Source: M3007 sp041160955 (GTDB taxonomy: Bacteria > Bacteroidota > Bacteroidia > Chitinophagales > Saprospiraceae). Taken from it: a DNA stretch of 64,000 nt. The stretch is from positions 1 through 64,000 of the forward strand of contig JBEAVK010000098.1 in NCBI GenBank assembly GCA_041160955.1. The letters are read 5' to 3'. This document shows positions 17,825 to 26,038 of this stretch, piece by piece. Within the stretch, counting starts at the first letter, position 1. The number at the start of each line of letters is the position of its first letter. The notes below the pieces were generated by a model that worked only from the letters and a program-made list of their open reading frames with translations, did not search any database and was not told the DNA's origin. A program made the position numbers and the translations under genes.

Positions 17825-18517
17825 CTATTTCCACTTCATCATTACCCGATTATTCCACTGTTGGTTTTCGGGTATCTCCTTGCCATTGAGGTCTTTATTG
17901 GGATAGAGTGGCTCCGCTTCCCCATATACTTCTACAAAAAGGCGAATTGCCTTTATGCCCTTGTTAATGAAATAGTTGCGTACGTTTTTGGCGCGTTCTG
18001 CGGCCAGTTTCTCATTGTCTTCCGCGCTCCCTTTGTTGTCCGTAAAACCCATAATACGGAGTTCTTTTTTGGGATCATCCTTGAGTAATTTGTATATTTT
18101 ATCTAGTTTTGTCAAGGCTTCGTTATCGAAATTGGCTTTTCCATCTTTAAAAAAGACGGTGCGTACTGGATTCGGCACCGATTCGTCGTCCACCGGTTTA
18201 ATACGGCCAGAAGTGTAAGCGCAATTACCTTCTGATAGTACTCTTTCGACTTCATTATCAATGATTACTGGATTGGAAAAGCCACGGTCTTTGAGTTGCG
18301 ATTGAATATCTTCCGCCTCTAGCCGCGTTTTATAACCATCCAACATGTATTGCCATATTCCACCAGAACCACGCACTACCGTAACGCCTTCTACACCGCG
18401 ATCGGTAAAGTAGGAAATATTTACGGTATCGGAGAACGCCGCGATTTGAATACGAAAATTTTGAGCCTGAATAACGCAGGAGTACAACCCAATAATGCAA
18501 AGTAAAACGATGCGCAT
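17825..18517 (-). CDS. Secreted SPOR-like / OmpA-family protein
   Basis: A 230-residue envelope protein. A signal peptide ends at CVIQAQ (about residue 19). Residues 20-90 look like a SPOR peptidoglycan-binding repeat (FRIQIAAFSD, YMLDGYKTRLEAEDIQSQL). Residues 115-230 are an OmpA C-terminal domain with the peptidoglycan-binding core LRIMGFTDNKGSAEDNEKLA and AERAKNVRNYFINKGI. There is no beta-barrel and no lipobox, so it is probably a periplasmic tether between cell wall and outer-membrane components. It is convergent with the caspase-like gene (12 bases apart) and transcribed alone. Confidence 0.85.
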   Translation of the reverse strand: MRIVLLCIIGLYSCVIQAQNFRIQIAAFSDTVNISYFTDRGVEGVTVVRGSGGIWQYMLDGYKTRLEAEDIQSQLKDRGFSNPVIIDNEVERVLSEGNCAYTSGRIKPVDDESVPNPVRTVFFKDGKANFDNEALTKLDKIYKLLKDDPKKELRIMGFTDNKGSAEDNEKLAAERAKNVRNYFINKGIKAIRLFVEVYGEAEPLYPNKDLNGKEIPENQQWNNRVMMKWK

Positions 18518-18540
18518 AATCCAAAAAGACTTTTTGTTTA

Positions 18541-18755
18541 TTTAAATCTCATTCCTAAGGAAGCGCAAATATACTGTATTTTTTGATAATTTTGACGACC
18601 TTTGCCCTAAGGAATGATATTTAAATAAAGGAACAAATTTGGCGGCCTTATTTTGCCGCTCTTTTCGTTATTCATTGGTTGTTTAGCACTACTAGACGTC
18701 CTCTTCACGCCTTAATAGTGACAAAATCGTCTCCCCAAATACTTAAATCTCATTC
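18541..18755. repeat. Three copies of a TTAAATCTCATTC motif in a divergent intergenic region
   Basis: TTTAAATCTCATTCCTAAGG (18541-18560) forms a 20-bp inverted repeat (18 matches) with 18606-18625. The first 13 bases TTAAATCTCATTC recur exactly at 18743-18755. The two direct copies sit 24 and 16 bases upstream of the divergent SPOR-OmpA and oxidoreductase start codons. They may be operator sites or a decayed palindromic element. Confidence 0.5.
18566..18573 (-). promoter_or_regulatory. Candidate -7 box (TATATTTG) of the SPOR-OmpA gene
   Basis: A perfect TAnnTTTG on the minus strand, 48 bases before the start codon, inside the loop of the inverted repeat 18541-18625. No good TTG is present at normal spacing. 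Confidence 0.4.
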
Positions 18756-18771
18756 TGTAAAAAATAAAATT

Positions 18772-19425
18772 ATGTCTAAAACCGCGATTATTATTGGAGC
18801 AACCGGCCTCACAGGTACGGCATTATTGAACCAATTATTGGAGCATCCTGCCTATAGCCAAGTGACTATTTTGGTGCGTCGGGAAATGCCCTTGCAACAC
18901 TCAAAATTAAAGCAAGTCCTCTTTGATTTTGATGCGCCCAATGCCAGTCTGATTCAAGGCGATGACCTGTTTTGCGCGATGGGTACTACTTTGGCCAAAG
19001 CCGGAAGTAAAGAAGCACAATATAAAATTGATTGCACTTATCCTGCCGAAATAGGGCGTTTGGCCAAAGCAAATGGTGTAAAACGCTATTTGCTCGTCTC
19101 TTCGGTCGGGGCAGATGCGAATTCTAGTGGCTTTTATCTTAAAACCAAAGGTGAATTGGAACAAAAAATACAAGCCCTTGGTTTTGAGCGTTTTGTAGCG
19201 GCGCGACCTTCTTTTTTGCTGGGGAATCGGGCAGAATTTCGTCTAGGCGAGCGAATCGGTATTGTTATGATCAAAGCCTTTAGTTCATTGTTGGTAGGTG
19301 GACTGCACAAATACAAAGGAATAGCAGTAACTGACCTCGCTAGTGCGCTCATACGAATGGCTAATGATGGGAAAGTTGGTGTCGATTTTCCAGAATTTGA
19401 TGCATTGATGGGTGCTAGGACATAA
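18772..19425 (+). CDS. NAD(P)-binding oxidoreductase, HTATIP2/TIP30-like (atypical SDR)
   Basis: A 217-residue Rossmann-fold protein starting with IIIGATGLTGTAL, the dinucleotide-binding glycine motif (residues 7-13). YLLVSSVGADANSSGFYLKTKGELE carries the family-typical serine and the lysine after a tyrosine, and FVAARPSFLLG follows. This is the NAD(P)H-binding/atypical-SDR group that includes human TIP30 and yeast HIM1. I chose the ATG at 18772 because the frame upstream (to 18679) shows no similarity. The substrate is unknown. It is followed 26 bases later by the porP-like gene on the same strand. Confidence 0.85.
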   Translation: MSKTAIIIGATGLTGTALLNQLLEHPAYSQVTILVRREMPLQHSKLKQVLFDFDAPNASLIQGDDLFCAMGTTLAKAGSKEAQYKIDCTYPAEIGRLAKANGVKRYLLVSSVGADANSSGFYLKTKGELEQKIQALGFERFVAARPSFLLGNRAEFRLGERIGIVMIKAFSSLLVGGLHKYKGIAVTDLASALIRMANDGKVGVDFPEFDALMGART

Positions 19426-19451
19426 TAACTTTAAATGAACTTTAATTAATT

Positions 19452-20783
19452 ATGCTACAAAGACTGTTTATTTTACTCCTGTTATTCGCAACCTTAGTGG
19501 CAAAAGCACAGCAGGTACCGCGCCTCTCACAATTTAATTTTGCAACAGGATTGTATAACCCAGCAGCGGTGGGTGCTACCGATCAATTAACGTTAGGCGG
19601 TGCTTTTCGCGGCCAATGGTTAGGTGTTGACGGCGCACCCAACACACAGGTTTTATTTGTGGATAAATCAACCGATCGTGTTGGATTGGGTTTTCAAATG
19701 CGCAATGACAAAGCGGGTAGTTTGGGTATCTCCGATTTTAATGCGGCTTATGCTTATAAATTGCCGCTGTCGAGTACATTGGTATTGCGCGGAGGCGTTG
19801 CTGCGAGTGTAGCTAATTGGCGGAATGATTTTTCCAATTTGCTGTTAGACGATGCCGACGATCCTCAATTTTTAAATAATTATAACCGTTGGTTGCCCAA
19901 TTTTGGCGCGGGAATCCAATTACAACACAAGAAATGGCAAATTGGATTTGGTGTACCCCAACTATTTGAGCATAACCTCAATGAAACCGATAATGCCATT
20001 GCGGCACATACTTTTAGGCATTATTTCATTCATGCAAATACAAATATTGCATTGAATGACAATCAGTTACAAATACAACCGCAACTCGTATTGGTTAATT
20101 CAACTTGGTTCAGCAAGCAGCAAGAAGGTACGCCATATAAAATTGGAGCACCCACTACCGCTGATTTTGGTTTAACTGCAATTGTACAAGAGCAATGGAA
20201 ACTGGGCATGATGTGGCGCTCCGCTTTACAACGTTCTTTGACCTCCGATCACGCTTTAGGTTTTCAAGCAGGCTGGATAAGCCCCAAAGGATTGACCGTA
20301 TCAGCGGTATATGAAGTGCCACTCAATGCGATTCGGAAAGTAAGCGACGGCTCATTTGAGTTGATGATGACGTACCAACTTGCTCCAAAATCCTCCCTTC
20401 CTCCCCCAAAGCAGGCACAACCCCTTATACCAAAGCAAGTGCAACCACCCACGCCAAAACCGGAAACACCCATTGTTCCACCAGCCGCTGTTGTAGTTCC
20501 TCCATCCATTTATCAAGTACAAGGTATCGTATTTGATATGACCACTGGCCTACCCACCGAAGGCGCAAGGATTACATTGGCCAATACTTGTGGAAGCCCA
20601 ATTCCAGGTGCTTTTATCACTACCGCCGACGGTCGATACCACTTTGATCTCGAAGTAGGGTGCTGTTACACGGTCACTGCGCAAAAAGATGGGAGAAAAA
20701 CTGCAAATTCTCCCCAACTTTGTGCAATGAAGTCCGCCGAAGGTCAGATATTGCGCGCTGATTTAGATTTACAGCAACCATGA
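19452..20783 (+). CDS. PorP/SprF family protein fused to a carboxypeptidase-regulatory-like domain
   Basis: Residues 1-20 are a signal peptide (LFATLVAKAQ). Residues 21-310 are a PorP/SprF outer-membrane beta-barrel, seen in the N-terminal VPRLSQFNFATGLYNPAAVG and in ALGFQAGWISPKGL. A proline-rich linker (about 313-350) leads to a CarboxypepD_reg domain (about 352-443: YQVQGIVFDMTTGLPTEGAR, AFITTADGRYHFDLEVG). PorP proteins are usually about 300 residues and act with PorE/OmpA-type partners in type IX secretion or adhesin anchoring. The extra domain is notable because PorE itself carries such a domain. The stop overlaps the glpK start (ATGA), so the two genes are translationally coupled. Confidence 0.85.
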   Translation: MLQRLFILLLLFATLVAKAQQVPRLSQFNFATGLYNPAAVGATDQLTLGGAFRGQWLGVDGAPNTQVLFVDKSTDRVGLGFQMRNDKAGSLGISDFNAAYAYKLPLSSTLVLRGGVAASVANWRNDFSNLLLDDADDPQFLNNYNRWLPNFGAGIQLQHKKWQIGFGVPQLFEHNLNETDNAIAAHTFRHYFIHANTNIALNDNQLQIQPQLVLVNSTWFSKQQEGTPYKIGAPTTADFGLTAIVQEQWKLGMMWRSALQRSLTSDHALGFQAGWISPKGLTVSAVYEVPLNAIRKVSDGSFELMMTYQLAPKSSLPPPKQAQPLIPKQVQPPTPKPETPIVPPAAVVVPPSIYQVQGIVFDMTTGLPTEGARITLANTCGSPIPGAFITTADGRYHFDLEVGCCYTVTAQKDGRKTANSPQLCAMKSAEGQILRADLDLQQP

Positions 20784-22270
20784 AGAAATACGTACTCTCC
20801 ATCGATCAAGGCACTACGAGTAGTCGTGCTATTTTATTCGATAAAAAAGGCAATATTGTTAAAGTTGCCCAACAAGAATTTACCCAATATTTCCCACAGC
20901 CGGGTTGGGTAGAGCACGATGCCAACGAAATTTGGGAATCGGTGCAATCCGTCGTGCGCGAGGTAGTTAAGTCTGTCCCGCATACCGATATAGCGGCAAT
21001 AGGTATCACCAACCAACGCGAAACTACGGTGGTATGGGATAAACGCACAGGAAAACCTGTCCACAATGCCATCGTTTGGCAAAGTCGGCAAACCATGTCT
21101 ATCTGTGATGACCTGAAAAATCGAGGTCTTGAGCCAGAAATTCGGTACAAAACGGGTTTAGTTGTGGACGCATATTTTTCAGGATCCAAAGTAAAATGGA
21201 TACTCGACAATGTGCAAGGTGCGCGCAAAGATGCCGAAGCAGGTCATCTGTTATTTGGCACCATTGATACTTGGTTGATTTGGAACCTCACCAAAGGGAA
21301 AGCGCATGTGACGGATATGACCAATGCATCGCGGACGATGTTGTTCAATATCCGCGACCTTAAATGGGACGATGCGCTGCTCAAGGCGCTAACAGTGCCA
21401 GCAAGTATGTTGCCAACGGTCATGGATAGCAGTACAATATATGGCCATGCCCGCCAAGATTTGATGGGTACAGGTGATATTCCAATTTCGGGTATCGCAG
21501 GAGACCAACAAGCAGCACTCTTTGGACAAGCCTGTTTTGCCCCCGGTGATGCAAAAAACACCTACGGAACAGGTTGTTTTATGCTCATGAATACAGGTGC
21601 TGAGGCATGTGCATCGAATAATGGTTTGTTGACCACCATTGCTTGGTGTATCAATGGCAAAGTAGAGTACGCCTTAGAGGGTTCTATTTTTGTAGCAGGT
21701 TCAGCGGTGAAATGGTTACGCGATACAGTAGAAATGTTCAAAGATGCCTCCGAAACCGAAGGCTATGCCAAAGGGATTGACAGTTCGGATGGCGTGTATG
21801 TCGTGCCTGCATTTGTAGGGTTAGGTACGCCATATTGGGATTCTGAAGTACGCGGTGCTATTTTTGGTCTAACGCGTGGTTCAGGCAAAGCACAAATTAT
21901 ACGTGCCACACTAGAGAGTATTGCCTACCAAACGAAGGATGTATTATCGGTGATGGAAAAAGACTCGGGCATCAAACTCCGCACTTTGCGCGTAGATGGT
22001 GGAGCAGTAGCCAATAATTTCTTGATGCAATTTCAGGCAGATATATTAGGTGTAAAAGTAGATCGTCCCAAGGTACAAGAAACAACCGCATTAGGTGCCG
22101 CCTACCTTGCAGGTATGGCCGTAGGTTTTTGGGAAGGTCGATCTGCCATTGCTCAATACTGGCAATTAGACAAAGCATTCAGACCCAAAATGCAAAGAAA
22201 AACAGCAAATATGCTCTACAAAGGCTGGAAATTGGCCGTAAAAGCAGCACGAGTATTCAAATTAAAATAA
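20780..22270 (+). CDS. glpK: Glycerol kinase GlpK
   Basis: FGGY-family kinase that phosphorylates glycerol to sn-glycerol 3-phosphate, trapping it in the cell. The 496-residue length is typical. The N-terminal phosphate-1 motif SIDQGTTSSRAILFD, the substrate region ITNQRETTVVWD, the FGGY signature region GIAGDQQAALFGQACF / YGTGCFML, and the C-terminal VDGGAVANNFLMQFQADIL are all intact. It overlaps the PorP-CRD gene by 4 bases, an unexpected partner; no glycerol facilitator or GlpD is in the window. A 16-bp hairpin just after the stop probably terminates the transcript. Confidence 0.95.
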   Translation: MKKYVLSIDQGTTSSRAILFDKKGNIVKVAQQEFTQYFPQPGWVEHDANEIWESVQSVVREVVKSVPHTDIAAIGITNQRETTVVWDKRTGKPVHNAIVWQSRQTMSICDDLKNRGLEPEIRYKTGLVVDAYFSGSKVKWILDNVQGARKDAEAGHLLFGTIDTWLIWNLTKGKAHVTDMTNASRTMLFNIRDLKWDDALLKALTVPASMLPTVMDSSTIYGHARQDLMGTGDIPISGIAGDQQAALFGQACFAPGDAKNTYGTGCFMLMNTGAEACASNNGLLTTIAWCINGKVEYALEGSIFVAGSAVKWLRDTVEMFKDASETEGYAKGIDSSDGVYVVPAFVGLGTPYWDSEVRGAIFGLTRGSGKAQIIRATLESIAYQTKDVLSVMEKDSGIKLRTLRVDGGAVANNFLMQFQADILGVKVDRPKVQETTALGAAYLAGMAVGFWEGRSAIAQYWQLDKAFRPKMQRKTANMLYKGWKLAVKAARVFKLK

Positions 22271-22274
22271 TAAA

Positions 22275-22317
22275 CTTAGGTTGGCGATAGCAAACAAACC
22301 ACTATCGCCAACCTAAG
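22275..22317 (+). terminator. 16-bp hairpin after glpK
   Basis: CTTAGGTTGGCGATAG (22275-22290) pairs perfectly with 22302-22317 around an 11-base A/C-rich loop, starting 4 bases after the glpK stop. No T-run follows, so the terminator role is inferred from position. The right arm belongs to the 86-bp duplicated unit. Confidence 0.55.
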
Positions 22318-22468
22318 CCCTAATCCAAGCCCCAAAGGGGCGACATATCCAACATCAGGCAGCGCCCGATGCCTATGATGTCGATAGCAAACAAACCACT
22401 ATCGCCAACCTAAGCCCTAACCCAAGCCCCAAAGGGGCGACATATCCAACATCGGGCAGCGCCCGATG
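22286..22468. repeat. 86-bp direct duplication containing REP-like units
   Basis: Two 86-bp copies (22286-22371 and 22383-22468) differ at only two positions. Each ends with a 46-bp REP-like unit (22326-22371, 22423-22468), AAGCCCC-AAAG-GGGCGACATATCCA followed by a short GGGC/GCCC stem. The same 46-bp unit occurs at 59718-59763 (reverse) and 59831-59876. No transposase is nearby. Confidence 0.85.
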
Positions 22469-22516
22469 GTTTTACACGATGTCCGTCCCCGATGGTTTTA
22501 CACGATGTCCGTCCCC
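22465..22516. repeat. 26-bp tandem repeat, two exact copies
   Basis: GATGGTTTTACACGATGTCC plus GTCCCC is repeated exactly at 22465-22490 and 22491-22516. It lies directly before the stop codon (minus strand) of the PKD protein gene at 22522 and after the 86-bp duplication. Confidence 0.85.
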
Positions 22517-22521
22517 GATGC

Positions 22522-25092
22522 TCAGCGCAGCACCATATCCAACACCACCACAGTACCATCCTCCAGCACCACCCTCACCCAGTACAAAGCCGCAGGCAAC
22601 TCCTCCACCCCAACATATTGCAGCATAGCACCATTTCCCATCAACTCCTTTTGGGACTGTCCCAGCGCATTCACCAAACTAATCTTTTGCATAGGCATTC
22701 CCGACTGCACCCAAAAACCATTTTGAGCAGGATTAGGGAAAAGCACCACTTGCTGGATTTGTGCAGGAGTATGCACCGCTACACTTTCATCATTTACAAT
22801 AACAGGTTGCTCCAAAATAGAAGCACCGCATTCATTTTGCACCAGTAATCGGACAATATAATCTTCATCCCCAGGCGGGAAAGTATGCAAAGGACTCTCC
22901 TCCGAAACAGCAGGCGAACCATCCCCAAAAGTCCAAGTATAAAACAGCGCGTCACTACCTGTAAAATTAAACTGCACCTGAGTACCCCCTGGAATATCAA
23001 TTGCGACAAAACTAGCCACGGGAAAACTCAAAATTTGAACATAAAAAGACTGCTCAATAGTATCCGTTCCACCGGCATTGGTAGCAATAAGGCGAGCCGT
23101 ATAATTACCTGAATTTGAGTAAGTTACACTAGGCTGAAATGCAGTGGAGGTGCCAGGGTTACCACCTGCAAACGTCCAATTATAACTCACCGCGCCATTA
23201 GTAGTATTCACAAATAATACCTCCACTACATTACATTTAGTAATTGTATCCGGCACACTAAATGCCGCATTAGGCGGCAGCAAAAGGTTGATATTTTGGG
23301 TAGTGGTTACCGTATCGCAAGCATTCCAAACAGTAAGTGTCACGGTATAATTCCCATTATTTATATACGAATGGACAGGTGCAGCATCGGTGGAAGAAAA
23401 TCCATCACCAAAATCCCAAAAAGCGCTACCATTTGTATTTTGGCTTTGATTATTGAACTGATAAGTCCCCGGTGTAACGGCCACTCCTGTAAATTGAGCG
23501 ACAGGCGCGGGCGTTATTTGCAAGAAAACAATATCAGAACTAAAGAAAAAGCAACCACCACCGTCCACCACACAGCGGTATTGAGTAGGCGTATTGGCTT
23601 GTACATTATTGAGGGTTAAAGTATTTGTTGTTGCGCCAGCAATATTGTCCCAGTCCGTTGCGCCCAATCGTTGCCATTGCAGACCATTAGGATTAACAGG
23701 ATTGGTCGCAATAGAAAAAACGGCATTGTCACCAGCGCAGACACTAACGGATAAAGGCTGATTAACAACAGTTGGTGCAGCACTAGGAAAAACACCAGCA
23801 GGGATAGATGAAAAAGATTGTACCGAGCCATCTTGGCCATTAGATGCACCATTAGAAGCACCATTACAACTATTCGTAGAAGCAGTGACCGTCCCCGCTG
23901 TGCCACCTTGCACCAATAAATTGCCCGATATTTGATTCGTAATAATACGTCCGCCACCACCACCGCCACCGGGGCCGAAACACCTATTGCTATTTTGGCC
24001 ATTTGAAGTACCACCGTTGCCGCCATTGGCACGCACAATCGCATTAGGGGATAAAAAACTGGTTTTCAACCAAATAGAGCCACCTGCACCTGCTCCACCC
24101 GCGCCATCGCCACCGGAATTCATTCCATTTTGACCATTAGCAGAAATCTTTGGATTATTACCAGTAATATTATTCGCCTCAATAAAGATGATACCGCCAC
24201 CGGCACCACCATCGCTGGTGAGTAGATTGTTTGTATGACCAGCACCGCCGCCGCCGCCTAGAAAAATACGGCCAGTGGCATTGGCAATACCCTTTGCGCC
24301 CAAGCCAGGAAATTGCCCGTCGCAACCAAAAGTAGAAGGTTCGTCATTATTGCCACCTTGTCCACCATTGGAAGTATTAGAACCACCGCCGCCGCCCGAG
24401 TTATGGTCATTGCCGCCACCGCCACCATTAGCACGTGGGCCACGTCCAAGTTCTTGTCCAGTTTGTCCGGGGACAATACCTTCTCCTTTTACGCCACCAC
24501 GCCAGTTCCCTAGGGCATAAAGATAGCCAGCCTCGGCGAGCAACCAAGAGCAATTATTGGTCGGGGCAACATAAGAGTAGCCCCCTTTAAAGCCCGCACC
24601 GTCGGCAAGTATCGGCGCATTGATGGTGAGTGACCCTGTACATTTAAAAGCGATAACGCCCCCTGTAATGCCATTCCACGGTAATGGCCGCAAGGTATCG
24701 GATACAATAGCATTATCATATTCGGGGAAAGAGATAATTTGAGCCGATTCATCGTCAAGTAAGGGATAAATCAACCGATTTTTCAGCGTTAAAGTATTTA
24801 CGGTGCGCGTTGTAATTTCGCCTATTTCATACCTGCCCGCATTTTGGATATTGGTAATGGTGCCAAATTGAGCGGTATTGGTAGTATTGATAGTGCCACC
24901 TTGTGTATGGTAGATCAATACCTTAGCCCCCGGCCTAAAACCCACCGTATCGACAACAGTGAGTGTTGCCGAACAAGAATCATAGGCAACCCATTGGGTA
25001 TAGCGATTAATGGTTGCGCTTAAGTTGGTAGTGGTTTGACCTGCTAAAAAATGTGCGGCAAGAAGTAGTAAAAACGTAAAGTTAAGTTTCAT
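22522..25092 (-). CDS. Secreted Gly-rich / PKD protein with T9SS type A sorting domain
   Basis: An 856-residue secreted protein. Signal peptide LLLLAAHFLAGQ (about residues 6-19). Residues 20-200 are beta-rich; residues about 195-430 are extremely glycine-rich (GGGGGNDHNSGGGGGSN, GPGGGGGGGRI), like the glycine-rich region of ALK-type receptors. An Ig-like segment with CAGDNAVFSI and YRCVVDGGG follows, then three PKD domains (FWDFGDGFSSTDAAPVHSY; NWTFAGGNPG; YTWTFGDGSPAVSEESPLH). The C-terminus VVLFPNPAQNGFWVQS to the end is a type A T9SS sorting domain, so export through the T9SS to the cell surface is expected. Probably an adhesin or matrix protein; the exact role is unknown. Confidence 0.85.
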   Translation of the reverse strand: MKLNFTFLLLLAAHFLAGQTTTNLSATINRYTQWVAYDSCSATLTVVDTVGFRPGAKVLIYHTQGGTINTTNTAQFGTITNIQNAGRYEIGEITTRTVNTLTLKNRLIYPLLDDESAQIISFPEYDNAIVSDTLRPLPWNGITGGVIAFKCTGSLTINAPILADGAGFKGGYSYVAPTNNCSWLLAEAGYLYALGNWRGGVKGEGIVPGQTGQELGRGPRANGGGGGNDHNSGGGGGSNTSNGGQGGNNDEPSTFGCDGQFPGLGAKGIANATGRIFLGGGGGAGHTNNLLTSDGGAGGGIIFIEANNITGNNPKISANGQNGMNSGGDGAGGAGAGGSIWLKTSFLSPNAIVRANGGNGGTSNGQNSNRCFGPGGGGGGGRIITNQISGNLLVQGGTAGTVTASTNSCNGASNGASNGQDGSVQSFSSIPAGVFPSAAPTVVNQPLSVSVCAGDNAVFSIATNPVNPNGLQWQRLGATDWDNIAGATTNTLTLNNVQANTPTQYRCVVDGGGCFFFSSDIVFLQITPAPVAQFTGVAVTPGTYQFNNQSQNTNGSAFWDFGDGFSSTDAAPVHSYINNGNYTVTLTVWNACDTVTTTQNINLLLPPNAAFSVPDTITKCNVVEVLFVNTTNGAVSYNWTFAGGNPGTSTAFQPSVTYSNSGNYTARLIATNAGGTDTIEQSFYVQILSFPVASFVAIDIPGGTQVQFNFTGSDALFYTWTFGDGSPAVSEESPLHTFPPGDEDYIVRLLVQNECGASILEQPVIVNDESVAVHTPAQIQQVVLFPNPAQNGFWVQSGMPMQKISLVNALGQSQKELMGNGAMLQYVGVEELPAALYWVRVVLEDGTVVVLDMVLR

Positions 25093-25421
25093 ATTGAATA
25101 TAGTTTTGCCTCAAACAACATAAGTACAAAGAATATTGTTTGGCATTAAAATTGTAAAAGTAGTGATAGGTAATTTGAACCAAACCATAAATAATTTGGT
25201 TTAGTACCGAAATAGACTGCAAAATTAACAAATTTTATTAGGCCGCAATTTCAAAAATACGTCTATCAAAAGGAATATTATGCTTACCACTGCCTTATTT
25301 TACTTGTTTTACAAAATTTACAAAGGTTTTGTGAAAAAAAAGTTGCGCAATATTTTTTGACATTGTATCTTTGCGGAAAATTTACTAAACAAAATAAAAT
25401 TTCATAAACATTAAAATAGTT
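25093..25421. other. 329-bp divergent intergenic region
   Basis: Lies between the PKD protein gene (minus) and the Lrp/AsnC gene (plus). It is AT-rich and holds the lrp promoter at 25343-25373 and a small palindrome AACCAAA/TTTGGTT at 25179-25202. I see no open reading frame or RNA gene in it. Confidence 0.6.
25343..25373 (+). promoter_or_regulatory. Predicted promoter of the Lrp/AsnC gene
   Basis: TTG (25343-25345), 20 bases, TATCTTTG (25366-25373): a full Bacteroidota promoter. The start would be near 25380, leaving a leader of about 42 AT-rich bases before the ATG at 25422. Confidence 0.75.
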
Positions 25422-25895
25422 ATGTCGGAGAAACTTGATAAGATTGATTTAAAGATCCTAAGGATTCTACAAGAGAACAGCAAAATAACCAATCTTGACC
25501 TATCCAAGAAAATTGGGCTGTCACCAGCACCCACCCTCGAGCGTGTTAAGAAATTAGAGCAGAGTGATATCATCCAGAGTTATCATGCCAATGTAAACCC
25601 AATTCAAATGGGTTTGAACGTTAAAACGTTTGTATTGGTAACTTTAGCATGGAAGCAAGAAGATGCTTTGAATCGTTTCCTCGCAAAGATTGAGAAGATT
25701 GACGAAGTAACAGAATGCTATATCATTACCGGCGAAGCCGATTTGTTGATCAAAGTGATTTGCAAAGATATTCCTTCTTATGAGCAGTTGTTGTTCAAAA
25801 CATTGAGCCAAATCGAAGAAATCGAGCGTCTCAAAACATTGATGACACTTTCCACTGCCAAAGACGCAAAAATTTTGCCTTTCATTTACGATTAG
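25422..25895 (+). CDS. Lrp/AsnC family transcriptional regulator
   Basis: A 157-residue feast/famine regulator. Residues 5-65 form the AsnC-type winged HTH (KIDLKILRILQENSKITN, LSKKIGLSPAPTLERVKKLE), and residues 70-150 are the RAM ligand-binding domain (VTECYIITGEADLLIKVICK, LKTLMTLSTAKD). Full length with no changes at key positions. It is a single-gene transcript, bounded by a clear promoter and a clear intrinsic terminator. The effector amino acid and targets cannot be inferred; the neighbouring TonB receptor gene is a possible target. Confidence 0.95.
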   Translation: MSEKLDKIDLKILRILQENSKITNLDLSKKIGLSPAPTLERVKKLEQSDIIQSYHANVNPIQMGLNVKTFVLVTLAWKQEDALNRFLAKIEKIDEVTECYIITGEADLLIKVICKDIPSYEQLLFKTLSQIEEIERLKTLMTLSTAKDAKILPFIYD

Positions 25896-25926
25896 TTCTC
25901 TTTATCCTTTTTTAGATAAAGCGTAT

Positions 25927-25970
25927 AAAAAGAGCCATTTCAAGCAATTGAGGTGGCTCTTTTTGTTTTT
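25927..25970 (+). terminator. Intrinsic terminator of the Lrp/AsnC gene
   Basis: AAAAAGAGCCA (25927-25937) pairs perfectly with TGGCTCTTTTT (25954-25964), followed by GTTTTT. Classical stem plus U-tract, 32 bases after the stop codon. Confidence 0.88.
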
Positions 25971-26038
25971 CGTACTTCCTGCAAAAACACAAGTACCCTA
26001 CTTAAACTATACTCAACGAAATTCCTTTTGAATAAAAA

